64,000 bases of DNA. Origin: Telluribacter humicola (lineage in GTDB: Bacteria > Bacteroidota > Bacteroidia > Cytophagales > Spirosomataceae). Of the stretch, positions 53,678-62,831 are shown one piece after another. Position numbers and translations under genes: made by a program. The notes beneath the pieces were generated by a model. The model did not search any database, had not been told where the DNA came from, and saw only the letters and a program-made list of their open reading frames with translations. The stretch is taken from assembly GCF_017355935.1 (NCBI RefSeq), contig NZ_JAFIQT010000001.1, forward strand, positions 496,001 to 560,000, written 5' to 3'. Positions within the stretch are counted from its first letter, which is position 1, and every line of letters begins with the position of its first letter.

Positions 53678-53997
53678 AGGTCACCTTACAGGAGGCTCTT
53701 TCGCGGCTGACGCCAGCGCAGCGGTTTGCTCAGGTAATGCAGCATGGTACTATGTCGGTAGAGTTGTATGTACCTGATAAAATAGACCCACAGCAGCCTC
53801 ACGCTCAGGATGAATTGTACGTGGTTATTAGTGGAACGGGGCAGTTCCTGAATGGGGAGGAGATCTATCCGTTCGGGCCGGGCGATGTCATTTTTGTACC
53901 AGCAGGACGGGTACACCGCTTCTTTAATTTTACAGAGGATTTTCAGACGTGGGTAATTTTCTATGGCCCGGAAGGGGGAGAGAAGCCTAAATCGTAG
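53674..53997 (+). CDS. Small cupin-domain protein
   Basis: 107 residues forming a single cupin barrel: QPHAQDELYVVISGTGQFLN gives the first metal-binding motif (two His/Glu), and FGPGDVIFVPAGRVHRFFN the second. It may bind a metal and a small ligand. Translationally coupled to the upstream hydrolase gene by an ATGA overlap, which suggests a shared pathway. Confidence 0.9.
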   Translation: MKVTLQEALSRLTPAQRFAQVMQHGTMSVELYVPDKIDPQQPHAQDELYVVISGTGQFLNGEEIYPFGPGDVIFVPAGRVHRFFNFTEDFQTWVIFYGPEGGEKPKS

Positions 53998-54092
53998 CTT
54001 TACCTCCTAAAATTACTTTACTTTGCAGCCGCTTACAGTACCAGAGATCCTCTGGCGGGTTGGCAGACAAACATTGAAAATCAATCAAAACT

Positions 54093-54917
54093 ATGGCTTA
54101 CGGTTTACTGAAAGGAAAAAGAGGTATTATATCGGGTGCTTTGGACGAAAACTCCATTGCCTGGAAAGTAGCGCTGAAAGCGAAAGAAGAAGGAGCTACC
54201 TTTACCCTTACCAACGCTCCTATCGCTATGCGTATGGGCGCTATCAACAAGCTGGCTGAGACGTGCGAAGCACAGATCATTCCGGCTGATGCTACCTCGG
54301 TTGAAGACCTCGAAAAACTATATAATGGCTCTATCGAAGCCCTGGGTGGTAAGATCGACTTCGTTCTGCACTCCATCGGGATGAGCCCCAATATCCGTAA
54401 AGGAAAAGAGTACGGCGACCTCAATTATGACTGGTACATGAAGAGCCTGGACGTGTCGGCGCTGTCGCTGCACAAGTTCCTGCAGGTAGCCGAGAAACTC
54501 GACGCTATCAATGAGTGGGGCTCGGTAGTAGGCCTTTCGTATATCGCAGCTCAGCGTACCTATCCTTTCTATACCGATATGGCCGAGGCTAAGGCTATGC
54601 TCGAAAGTATTGCCCGCAGCTACGGCTACCGCTACGGCAAAGCCAGGAAAGTACGGGTGAATACTATTTCGCAGTCACCTACCAAAACCACTGCCGGCTC
54701 CGGTATCGGTGGATTTAGCTCGTTCTACGACTTTGCTGATAAAATGAGTCCACTCGGAAACGCGTCGGCCGAAGATTGCGCCAGCTACGTAATTTCCCTG
54801 TTCTCGGACCTGACCCGCATGGTGACCATGCAGAACCTGTTCCACGACGGAGGCTACTCTACCACGGGTATCTCCGAAGAACTGATGCAGATGATTCAGC
54901 AGCAGCAACAACAATAG
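54093..54917 (+). CDS. fabI: Enoyl-[acyl-carrier-protein] reductase [NADH]
   Basis: 274 residues catalysing the last step of each fatty-acid elongation cycle. The FabI signatures are GKRGIISGALDENSIAWKVA, DFVLHSIGMSPNIRKG and the catalytic Tyr-(6)-Lys in FYTDMAEAKAMLESIARSYG, then VRVNTISQSPTKTTAGSGI. The Gln-rich tail MIQQQQQQ is unusual but small. It appears to be a single-gene unit. Confidence 0.96.
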   Translation: MAYGLLKGKRGIISGALDENSIAWKVALKAKEEGATFTLTNAPIAMRMGAINKLAETCEAQIIPADATSVEDLEKLYNGSIEALGGKIDFVLHSIGMSPNIRKGKEYGDLNYDWYMKSLDVSALSLHKFLQVAEKLDAINEWGSVVGLSYIAAQRTYPFYTDMAEAKAMLESIARSYGYRYGKARKVRVNTISQSPTKTTAGSGIGGFSSFYDFADKMSPLGNASAEDCASYVISLFSDLTRMVTMQNLFHDGGYSTTGISEELMQMIQQQQQQ

Positions 54918-54974
54918 TAGCTTACTGTATTAGTAACAGCTATTTGTTGAATACCGCTGCCTGATTAAGATACA

Positions 54975-54982
54975 TATCTTTG
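54975..54982 (+). promoter_or_regulatory. -7 box (TATCTTTG) directly before a terminator
   Basis: Exact TAnnTTTG in the fabI downstream region, 5 bp before the hairpin at 54987. A transcript from here would be about 35 nt. Chance is quite possible. Confidence 0.3.
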
Positions 54983-54986
54983 CTCC

Positions 54987-55027
54987 AAATCCCTCCTGTG
55001 GCCGCCTGGTCTGGAGGGATTTTTTTG
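54987..55027 (+). terminator. Terminator downstream of fabI
   Basis: aaatccctcc (54987-54996) pairs with ggagggattt (55013-55022), loop of 16 nt, followed by a T-run. The rest of the gap from 54918 to 55248 shows no gene. Confidence 0.85.
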
Positions 55028-55248
55028 TACTTGCCATGAGCGGAGCAAAAGGTATGGTGGCAGAAACAAGCTATTAATAATGAACAGGTTGTCCAGCCGG
55101 GGTTTAATTAGCTGAACTTATATACGCCATCCCGGAGGTAATAATTCAACTACTTGACCGTTAGTGCCGTTGTATGTTGCTAAGAAACTACTTAGCTTCG
55201 TTGAGCCATTGAAGAAAAATTAACCTTAAACAGATCCTGCCACTACCA

Positions 55249-56034
55249 ATGCACTATTCACTTAATCCGAAGCATCTCTTACTTTGGGGAATGTTGCTAG
55301 TACTATCAGCTTGCGGAGGCGAAACGGACCAAACCCAAACGGCCGTACCCGATGCACCTACTCACACGCTGGTTTTTTTAGATAAAACACAAAGTGTCAA
55401 TGTGAATAAAGACTTTGTGAATGAGAAGTACCGGCAGGCGCTTGCGGAGATAGTGGAACAGAATATGCGCAATAAGGGAGATAAGCTGGAAGTGTATTTT
55501 ATTCACGAAAATACCTCTAAGGCTCGTGCGCTGTCCCTAACGGTGCGGGCAGAGAAAGAAAATATGGAGAGTGCCAATGCCACCGACCGTGAAGCCATCG
55601 AAACCAGTTTCAATATGGCACTGCAGCGGGAGAAGGGCATATACCTGCGTCAGGCCCTAGCTAAGTTGAACCAGCAGAATGGCGGAGGTTCCAACCAGTG
55701 GACTGATATTTGGGCCAGCCTGCCCATTATAGCCAAGGCTGCCGAGGGGGGAGCCAATGTACAGGTATACTACTTCAGTGATATGATCGAGAGCGTACGT
55801 GGCACCGGTCGCCGTGACTTCCATACAACTCCGCCGGCTTCGGATGCTCAGGCTGAGGAATGGGCCAAAGAAGATGTAAAGCAACTGGAGCAGTACGCTA
55901 TTGGCAGTCCGCTGGTAACGGTTATTTCTCCCTTCGAACCTACCGCGTCTACCCGCGAGAACAACCCCCACGTAACACACTACTGGCAGACGCTCTTCCA
56001 GGAACTGGGAGGCGTATCTATTGAGGAGCAGTAG
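55249..56034 (+). CDS. Lipoprotein with a vWA-like fold
   Basis: 261 residues. A lipoprotein signal LLLWGMLLVLSACGG is followed by THTLVFLDKTQSVNVNKDF, which resembles the first strand and MIDAS-like loop of von Willebrand A domains, then LEVYFIHENTSKARAL, IWASLPIIAKAAEGG and VQVYYFSDMIESVRG, spaced as later vWA strands. The MIDAS DxSxS is imperfect (DKTQS), so metal binding is uncertain. No specific function; the family is found in Bacteroidota outer-membrane lipoproteins. Confidence 0.7.
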   Translation: MHYSLNPKHLLLWGMLLVLSACGGETDQTQTAVPDAPTHTLVFLDKTQSVNVNKDFVNEKYRQALAEIVEQNMRNKGDKLEVYFIHENTSKARALSLTVRAEKENMESANATDREAIETSFNMALQREKGIYLRQALAKLNQQNGGGSNQWTDIWASLPIIAKAAEGGANVQVYYFSDMIESVRGTGRRDFHTTPPASDAQAEEWAKEDVKQLEQYAIGSPLVTVISPFEPTASTRENNPHVTHYWQTLFQELGGVSIEEQ

Positions 56035-56084
56035 GTTTTACAGGCGGTAGGCAATAAGCTTTAAGCCATAATCTTTCTTTTTAC

Positions 56085-56117
56085 CACAGAGGTACACGGA
56101 GAAAGAGATACTCTGTG
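56085..56117. repeat. cacagag/ctctgtg intergenic hairpin
   Basis: cacagag (56085-56091) and ctctgtg (56111-56117) are complementary arms between convergent genes; the wording ttaccacagaggtacacggagaaa resembles a scattered intergenic motif seen in many bacterial genomes. Confidence 0.4.
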
Positions 56118-56209
56118 AAACTCGGTGCTAAAACTATATTTTACTCTGTGTTTTAAAAATACAGCACTACCCGTCGCCAATTAAAATTCTCTCAATCTCT
56201 CATTCACCA

Positions 56210-57256
56210 CTAGCCCTTCTTCCCCACTACCTGGTACCTGCCTGGGATGGCGCGGTAGCCAATAACTTTGTAGGGAGAGAGTCCGGCGGAACGGTACCAG
56301 CTTTGGATTTCCTCAATGGACCAGTTGCCGGAGGCGCTGGTAAGGCCAAAAAACAGGTCAGTACTGCTACCTACCAGCTCGGGTTTGGCCGAGGGATCGG
56401 GACGGATAAATTCGTTGATGATAAAGATACCTCCCGGCCGGAGCGCCTGCTGTACTTTGGCAGCTACTGTCTGATTTTGCTCCACGGTGAGGTGATGCGC
56501 TACGCTTGACATTAGTACTATGTCGTAGGCTTCCTTTTCCAGCTCATCTGTAGTAACGTTTCCAACCCGATGTACGACCCGATCACCCATACCTTGTTTG
56601 GCCAGTAAGGGAGCGGCTTTCTCCACGGCTCCCGGCAGGTCCAGTATGGTTGAACTGAGCTTGGGGTACTTACGACAGGCAGCTACGGAGTGCAATCCGT
56701 GTGAGCCGCCGATGTCCAGCATACGGGTAGCCCCACGGGGCATGGGTACTCTCCTAGCAAACTCTTCGGCCTCCGAGATAGCACCGCTCCACATCGCCGA
56801 CTGGTACAGTTCCCACTGTTCGGAACCAAAGCTGCTGTGAAAGTCGATGCCCTTGCCAGTTTCGAGGTACTCGCCCATTCCTTCCAGCCACGACCACACG
56901 ATGCGGTTGTTAAAGAGCATGAAGCCGTGCAGAGAGCTTGTGCTCTCTTCCAGTATCCACTTCTCGGTGATGGAGGTAAGGGTATAGTGGCCTTCTTTGA
57001 ATGTGAAGTACCCTACGGCAGCCAGTACGCCCATTAGTTGTTGGGTAGCTCCTGCATGCAGGCTGCAGGCTTGAGCTACCGCTTCGGCGGTGGTATGTCC
57101 GTTGGCTACAGCCTTAAATATACCTCTATCGGTAGCCTCCAATACGGCTTTGCTCACTACTGGAAATATCTGGGCGTGCAGCAGAGGTATAGGTACCAGA
57201 TTGGCCTGCAGGGCTATCCATTCCAGTATATTATCAGGAGAAACTTTCAGTTGCAT
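56210..57256 (-). CDS. SAM-dependent methyltransferase (COMT/hydroxyneurosporene type)
   Basis: 348 residues. An N-terminal dimerisation domain with winged-helix character (GIFKAVANGHTTAEAVAQAC) precedes a Methyltransf_2 domain: ATRMLDIGGSHGLHSVAACR binds SAM, AYDIVLMSSVAHHLTVEQN and LRPGGIFIINEFIRPDPSA follow. It probably O- or C-methylates a small metabolite; substrate unknown. Its start codon overlaps the stop of the comM gene (ATGA), so the two are cotranslated. Confidence 0.9.
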   Translation of the reverse strand: MQLKVSPDNILEWIALQANLVPIPLLHAQIFPVVSKAVLEATDRGIFKAVANGHTTAEAVAQACSLHAGATQQLMGVLAAVGYFTFKEGHYTLTSITEKWILEESTSSLHGFMLFNNRIVWSWLEGMGEYLETGKGIDFHSSFGSEQWELYQSAMWSGAISEAEEFARRVPMPRGATRMLDIGGSHGLHSVAACRKYPKLSSTILDLPGAVEKAAPLLAKQGMGDRVVHRVGNVTTDELEKEAYDIVLMSSVAHHLTVEQNQTVAAKVQQALRPGGIFIINEFIRPDPSAKPELVGSSTDLFFGLTSASGNWSIEEIQSWYRSAGLSPYKVIGYRAIPGRYQVVGKKG

Positions 57257-58797
57257 CAGCCGGCCCAGTTTTCACGGTCGAGGCTGCGGTACTGGATTGC
57301 TTCGGCCAGGTGTTCTATTTTGATATCATCACTACCAGCTAGATCGGCAATGGTACGGGATACTTTCAGGATACGGTCGTACGCCCGCGCCGAGAGGCCC
57401 AGTCGGTCCATGGCGGTACGCAGCAGGGCTTTGCCTACTTCACCCACGTCACAAATTTCCTTCACCATCTCAGGGGGCATCATAGCGTTAGAGTATGTTT
57501 CCTTGTGGTCTTTAAATCGCTCAGTCTGTCGGTCCCGCGCCTTAATCACGCGCTCCCGGATCTGTTCGCTGCTTTCGGAGCGGCGGGTAGAGGCTATCTG
57601 ATCAAATGACACAGGCGTTACCTCCACGTGCAGGTCAATACGGTCCAGCAGTGGTCCGCTGATCTTATTGAGGTACTTCTGTACTACCCCCGGACCGCAG
57701 ACGCACTCCTTATCGGGGTGGTTGTAGTAGCCGCAGGGGCAGGGATTCATACTGGCAATGAGCATGAAGTTGGCCGGAAATTCAACCGCCATCTTAGCCC
57801 GCGAGATACTTACTCTACGCTCTTCCAGCGGCTGCCGCATCACCTCCAGTACGGTGCGCTTAAACTCAGGCAGCTCGTCCAGAAAGAGAACTCCATTATG
57901 AGCCAATGATATCTCGCCGGGCTGAGGGAAGCTTCCTCCACCCACCAGGGCAGCGTCACTGATGGAGTGGTGTGGTGCCCGAAAGGGACGGCGGGATACC
58001 AGCGTAGCGCGGGTACCCAACTTACCGGCCACAGAGTGAATTTTAGTTGTTTCGAGCGCTTCTACCAGCGTCAGCGGGGGCAGGATGGAGGGCAGCCGCT
58101 TGGCCAGCATGGTCTTGCCCGCACCCGGCGGACCAATCATGATAGCGTTATGACCACCGGCGGCAGCTATTTCCAGAGCACGTTTTATATTTTCCTGACC
58201 CTGTACGTGGGAAAAGTCAGCGTCGTAGTCGTTTTGACTGTTGAAGAACATGTCGCGGGTATCCACGACCAGGGGAGTAATATCTCGTTTGCCTTCGAAA
58301 AACTCTACCGCCTCCTGCATGGTCTCGACGGGCAGGACGTCCAGGTTATTAACAATGGCGGCTTCCTGTGCATTCTCGGCAGGTAGCATAAAGCCTTTCA
58401 GGCCTTGTCGCCGCGCTTCTATGGCAATGGGCAATACGCCCTTGATAGGCCGCAGCTTGCCGTCCAGCGATAGTTCCCCCATGATGACGTAGTCCTCGAG
58501 GTTGCGCTTAGTGACGATCTGCTCTGAAGACTGTAGCACGCAGAGCGCGATGGGCAGGTCATAGGCGGAACCTTCCTTACGGATATCGGCCGGTGCCAGA
58601 TTGACAACTACCTTCTGCCGGGGCATGCGGTAGTCAAAGAATTTCAAGGAAGCCTCCACGCGCTGTTCGCTTTCCTTGACAGCGCTGTCGGGCAACCCCA
58701 CCATAAAAAATCGTAGCCCCTGGGTCACCGTTACTTCGATGGTGATCATGGTGGCATTGACTCCGTATACGGCACTACCAAATGTTTTGGCAAGCAT
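57256..58797 (-). CDS. comM: YifB/ComM family Mg-chelatase-like AAA ATPase
   Basis: 513 residues. An N-terminal Lon-like domain (GLPDSAVKESEQRVEASL) is followed by the AAA core: Walker A IMIGPPGAGKTMLAKRLPSI, HNGVLFLDELPEF Walker B, a zinc-type CPCGYYNHPDKECVC insert and the sensor helix RAYDRILKVSRTIADL. ComM drives branch migration during natural transformation. A -7 box lies 38 bp upstream of the ATG. Confidence 0.93.
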   Translation of the reverse strand: MLAKTFGSAVYGVNATMITIEVTVTQGLRFFMVGLPDSAVKESEQRVEASLKFFDYRMPRQKVVVNLAPADIRKEGSAYDLPIALCVLQSSEQIVTKRNLEDYVIMGELSLDGKLRPIKGVLPIAIEARRQGLKGFMLPAENAQEAAIVNNLDVLPVETMQEAVEFFEGKRDITPLVVDTRDMFFNSQNDYDADFSHVQGQENIKRALEIAAAGGHNAIMIGPPGAGKTMLAKRLPSILPPLTLVEALETTKIHSVAGKLGTRATLVSRRPFRAPHHSISDAALVGGGSFPQPGEISLAHNGVLFLDELPEFKRTVLEVMRQPLEERRVSISRAKMAVEFPANFMLIASMNPCPCGYYNHPDKECVCGPGVVQKYLNKISGPLLDRIDLHVEVTPVSFDQIASTRRSESSEQIRERVIKARDRQTERFKDHKETYSNAMMPPEMVKEICDVGEVGKALLRTAMDRLGLSARAYDRILKVSRTIADLAGSDDIKIEHLAEAIQYRSLDRENWAG

Positions 58798-58834
58798 GCA
58801 GTTAATATTTTATAGAAAGTACTGGCGGTTCAAC

Positions 58835-58842
58835 ACAAAGAT
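58835..58842 (-). promoter_or_regulatory. -7 box (TATCTTTG) for comM
   Basis: Exact TAnnTTTG on the minus strand, 38 bp upstream of the comM ATG. Confidence 0.55.
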
Positions 58843-58978
58843 AACACAGCTACCTGATAGGCAGTGGTTATCGGTCAGCCAGGATATAGTATGATACAAG
58901 TACTAACACCGGAATGGCAGTGTTGTTTTGAGCCTGCTCATAAAACCGGCCGTAGCGCGTTGTACAGCTACTACTATG

Positions 58979-60904
58979 CTAGTCGGCGGGTAGTATTACA
59001 TAAAAAGTCGACCCCAGATCCGGGATGGAGCTGACGTAGATCTCACCACCGTGGTTGTGGGCTACTTTTTTGCACAGGGCCAGACCTATACCCGTACCCG
59101 AGTAGGTATCACGGGAGTGCAGGCGCTTAAATATTGTGAATACTTTCTCGGTATATCGCGTGTCAAAGCCGATACCATTGTCCTCTATACTGATCGTGTA
59201 GTAGGAGTGCTTCGGGTTCAGGTAGGGATACTCCCCAATGCTGGTGCTGCAGGTATTGGAAACACTAATGGTAACTCTAGGAGGAATGTTGTCCTTACTG
59301 TACTTCAGCGCGTTATTGATCAGGTTGTAAAACAGCTGCCGCATCTGTAAGGGGATGGCCTTAATAGTAGGAAGATCCTCGCAAACGATGCTGGCCCCTT
59401 TTTCGGTGATGATCAGTTCCAGATCTTCTTTGACAGCCGCAAGTACCTTGTTCAGATCTACCTTCCTGAATGAGTTCTCCCACTTTCTGACGCTGGAGTA
59501 ATCCAGCAAGTCATCAATGAGCGCTTTCATTCGGCCGGTTGCTTCATGTATTTTCTTTAGGTAAGACTCCGGATTTATAGTGTCCGGATTCTGTAAAAGA
59601 TCACTGAAGAACTGAATCTTCCGGATGGGCTCCTTGAGGTCGTGACTGGCTATGTAGGCAAACTGCTCCAGTTCGTCATTGGAGCGCTTTAGATCTATGT
59701 TGGCTTTGGTGAGCTCACGGGTTCGTTCCTGTACGCTTTGTTCCAGCTGTTGTGACAGGGTTTTCTGATCGTGTATATCCGTAGAAGTACCCAGCCAGTA
59801 CAGTACTTCATCTTTTTCGTTCTTGATGGGGACGGCTCTCGCTATATGCCAGCGGTACATGCCATCATACCTGCGGTACATGGACTCTGCCTCATACTGT
59901 ACTTTATGTTCCAGAGAATAATTCCATTTTTTAAAAACCTCCTCTTCGGTATCTGGCGGCATCGTATTCGCCCATCCTCTTCCCATTGATTCCTCTCTGG
60001 TCTGTCCGGTATATTCGTACCAGCGACTATTCAGGTAGTTTAACTGTCCGTCGGGGCCGGCTGTCCAGGCCACGATAGGCAGCGCTTCCAGCATGGATTT
60101 GATCCGCTGTTCTTCCTGCTTTCGTTCCGTTATATCTATGCACGAGCCGGCATAACCGCCAAAACTACCGTCAGACTTGTACCAGGGACGACCAGTAGCA
60201 TAGCACCAAATGAGTTCGCCCCTACGATTTCTGATTCTGAAGTCTGACTCGTACAAGGCCTGAGTTGATATAGCGCTCAATAACCTGGAATAAGTTCTGG
60301 CTCTGTCTTCTTCTACAATACAGCGAGCCCAGCCTTCGCCTGCTTGTTGCTCCAGCGGTACCCCTGTCCAGTCTATCCAGGTTTGGTTGACAAAGGTGTT
60401 GTGTCCGTGCTCCTCGGTCATCCATAGCGTTACGGGGGATACTGAGGCTATGGTCTCCAGTACCAGTTGATTCTCCTCGGACTTTCTTTGAATAAGTACC
60501 TGATCCGTGGCTTCAAATCCAAAAATGATGACGCCGATGATTTTGCCTTCAACTGTGTAGGGATTATAAATAAAGTTGAAGTACTTGGTCGTCAACTGAC
60601 CGTCATTATTCCAGTCGGCTACGCCGGGAAACTCTTTGAATTGTGCAGGTACGCCAGTTTCATAAACTTGATACAACCCATCAAAAAATCCCTGCCCTTC
60701 CAGCTCTGGGACGGCCTCGAGGGGTGATTTGCCAATGAGTTGTCTCCCATCAAAAAGTTTAGAAAACAGGGGGTTACTCAATGTGCATTTAAGCTCTGGA
60801 CCTTCCAATATGCAAATCATCGCCGGAGCTTGCATAAAGAGGTTACTTACAGTAGGATCGGCAGTAGGGGTATCTGAGGAGGCTAAATCCCGATTTTCAA
60901 GCAT
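58979..60904 (-). CDS. Multi-PAS sensor histidine kinase
   Basis: 641 residues, soluble. Three PAS modules are visible: MICILEGPELKCTLSNPLFS, VTLWMTEEHGHNTFVNQTWI with VRNRRGELIWCY-type PAC, and IVAWTAGPDGQLNYLNSRWY. The HisKA domain has its His in FAYIASHDLKEPIRKIQFFS (near residue 420), and HATPase motifs are SIEDNGIGFDTRYTEK and GTGIGLALCKKVAHNHGG. It is a paralogue of the kinase at 30990 but with fewer PAS domains. No response regulator is near, so the partner is unlinked. Confidence 0.93.
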   Translation of the reverse strand: MLENRDLASSDTPTADPTVSNLFMQAPAMICILEGPELKCTLSNPLFSKLFDGRQLIGKSPLEAVPELEGQGFFDGLYQVYETGVPAQFKEFPGVADWNNDGQLTTKYFNFIYNPYTVEGKIIGVIIFGFEATDQVLIQRKSEENQLVLETIASVSPVTLWMTEEHGHNTFVNQTWIDWTGVPLEQQAGEGWARCIVEEDRARTYSRLLSAISTQALYESDFRIRNRRGELIWCYATGRPWYKSDGSFGGYAGSCIDITERKQEEQRIKSMLEALPIVAWTAGPDGQLNYLNSRWYEYTGQTREESMGRGWANTMPPDTEEEVFKKWNYSLEHKVQYEAESMYRRYDGMYRWHIARAVPIKNEKDEVLYWLGTSTDIHDQKTLSQQLEQSVQERTRELTKANIDLKRSNDELEQFAYIASHDLKEPIRKIQFFSDLLQNPDTINPESYLKKIHEATGRMKALIDDLLDYSSVRKWENSFRKVDLNKVLAAVKEDLELIITEKGASIVCEDLPTIKAIPLQMRQLFYNLINNALKYSKDNIPPRVTISVSNTCSTSIGEYPYLNPKHSYYTISIEDNGIGFDTRYTEKVFTIFKRLHSRDTYSGTGIGLALCKKVAHNHGGEIYVSSIPDLGSTFYVILPAD

Positions 60905-61167
60905 TACTATAATGGTGGTATTAACGACGAGGCAAATTAAAGAAGTTTAGTGATAGTTTTGGTAACTAAGCAGGGGAAGTCGAATGCCATTTAGTTAATG
61001 GCAATAGTGAATTGTCTGCCAGAGCAATACGGGCAGTAAGCAGAGGAAATAGCAGTACTTGTGGCTGAGTATGAGGCTATGAAAGGGGTACTTCTTCTAA
61101 AATTTTAATCGGTTTTACGCTCTCTTGTTTCTACTATTAAAAGGTAGATGTATATGAACAAAAATAG

Positions 61168-62640
61168 CTAGGCAATCAGTGGCTTCACTACTTTGCCGTG
61201 TACATCAGTAAGCCGGTAACGGCGTCCCTGGTGCTTAAATACCAGCCGCTCGTGATCGACCCCCAGCAGATGCATAACCGTGGCCTGAAAATCATGTACG
61301 TGTACCGGATCTTTGACTACATTATAACCAAAATCATCGGTTTCGCCGTACACAAAGCCTTTCTTTATACCCGCTCCGGCCATCCATACGGTGAAGCTAC
61401 GGGGGTGGTGATCGCGACCGTAGTTGTCTTTGGTAAGCTTTCCTTGTGAGTAAGAGCCCCGTCCAAATTCCCCTCCCCAGATCACCAGCGTTTCGTCCAG
61501 CAGGCCACGCTGTTTCAGGTCCATAATGAGGGCTGCCGAGGCCTGGTCCACGCTTTTAGCCATCACTTTTATATCATTGGGAAGATTTCCGTGCTGGTCC
61601 CAACCCTGGTGGTACAACTGCACAAACTTTACATCTTTCTCGATCAGTTTACGAGCCAGCAGGCAGTTGGCGGCGAAGGTACCCGGCTTGCGTGACTCCT
61701 CCCCGTACATATCGAATATATAGTCTGGCTCCTGCGAAATATCCATGGTCTCAGGTACGGCAGTTTGCATACGGTAGGCCATTTCGTACTGCTGCACGCG
61801 GTAGTTGATCTCCGGGTCGAGGATATGCTCGTACTGGTCCTGGTGTAGTTTGGCCAGGTAGTCGAGCATACGGCGGCGGCTGGTTTTGTCGATACCATCC
61901 GGATTACTGAGGTAAAATACCGGATCTGGCCCTGAGCGGAATACTACTCCCTGATGTACCGACGGCAGAAATCCGTTGCTCCACAGCTTGGCGTAGAGAG
62001 GTTGGTCCCCGCCGCGCCCCTTGGAGAGCAGTACCACGAAGGAAGGCATATTCTGGTTGTCGGAGCCCAGACCATAGCTGATCCAAGAGCCCCAGGAAGG
62101 GCGGCCTCCCTGCTGGCTACCCGTTTGGAAGAAGGTGACAGCCGGGTCATGGTTGATGGCTTCGGTATGCAGAGAGCGCACAAAAGTGGCTTCGTCAGCA
62201 ATGGTAGAAATATGCGGTAGCAGCTCGCTGATCCACATCCGGCTATGGCCGTACTGCTCAAACTTATACTTAGAGGCCGCCAGTGGAAAAGAGCTTTGAC
62301 CAGCGGTCATACCGGTAAGGCGCTGTCCCTGTCGTATAGACTCAGGCAGATCCTGTCCCCACATTTGTTCCAGCTTGGGCTTATAGTCAAACAGCTCGAG
62401 CTGGGAGGGAGCTCCGCTCTGGAACAGGTAGATCACCCGCTTGGCTTTGGGAGCAAAGTGAGGCTGACCCAGTGGTGTATTCTCCTCGGCGGGCAGCGCA
62501 CCTTTCTTGGCAAACGAGCTGTCAGCATTCAGGATTGACGACATAGCCGCTGCCCCCAAGCCCAGACTGGTACGTGACAGGAAATTACGGCGGCTTAGCT
62601 GCTCGTGTACGTGGTTTTCAAGTTCTTTATAAAAGCTCAT
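61168..62640 (-). CDS. DUF1501 domain protein
   Basis: 490 residues with a Tat-like N-terminus (RRNFLSRTSLGLGAAAMSSI), followed by the DUF1501 core: RVIYLFQSGAPSQLELFDYK, RSLHTEAINHDPAVTFFQTG, GRPSWGSWISYGLGSDNQN and a metal-binding alkaline-phosphatase-like end FRGRGSYSQGKLTK-type with GRDHHPRSFTVWMAG. Function unknown; in Planctomycetes and some Bacteroidota it pairs with DUF1553/PSD1 genes, as here, and is thought to act in extracytoplasmic polysaccharide or sulfate-ester degradation. Confidence 0.9.
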   Translation of the reverse strand: MSFYKELENHVHEQLSRRNFLSRTSLGLGAAAMSSILNADSSFAKKGALPAEENTPLGQPHFAPKAKRVIYLFQSGAPSQLELFDYKPKLEQMWGQDLPESIRQGQRLTGMTAGQSSFPLAASKYKFEQYGHSRMWISELLPHISTIADEATFVRSLHTEAINHDPAVTFFQTGSQQGGRPSWGSWISYGLGSDNQNMPSFVVLLSKGRGGDQPLYAKLWSNGFLPSVHQGVVFRSGPDPVFYLSNPDGIDKTSRRRMLDYLAKLHQDQYEHILDPEINYRVQQYEMAYRMQTAVPETMDISQEPDYIFDMYGEESRKPGTFAANCLLARKLIEKDVKFVQLYHQGWDQHGNLPNDIKVMAKSVDQASAALIMDLKQRGLLDETLVIWGGEFGRGSYSQGKLTKDNYGRDHHPRSFTVWMAGAGIKKGFVYGETDDFGYNVVKDPVHVHDFQATVMHLLGVDHERLVFKHQGRRYRLTDVHGKVVKPLIA

Positions 62641-62715
62641 AGGTAGCTTTCAGGTAGTAGCTGTTAGTAGTTAGCCATCAGCTAGTGAAAATTTCTGATT
62701 TGTATACTTTGTCTT

Positions 62716-62747
62716 ATAGGTACTTATATTTCAGCTTAAGTACCTAT
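62716..62747. repeat. Perfect inverted repeat between DUF1553 and DUF1501 genes
   Basis: ataggtactta (62716-62726) and taagtacctat (62737-62747) pair exactly with a 10-nt loop. It could terminate or regulate within the two-gene unit; there is no long T-run. Confidence 0.5.
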
Positions 62748-62831
62748 GATTATATCTTTTGGACATCAAGTTGGATGGGAGCAGATCAATACATGTTGAG
62801 ATTCTGCACTCGACAATCGAAATCACCAAGA

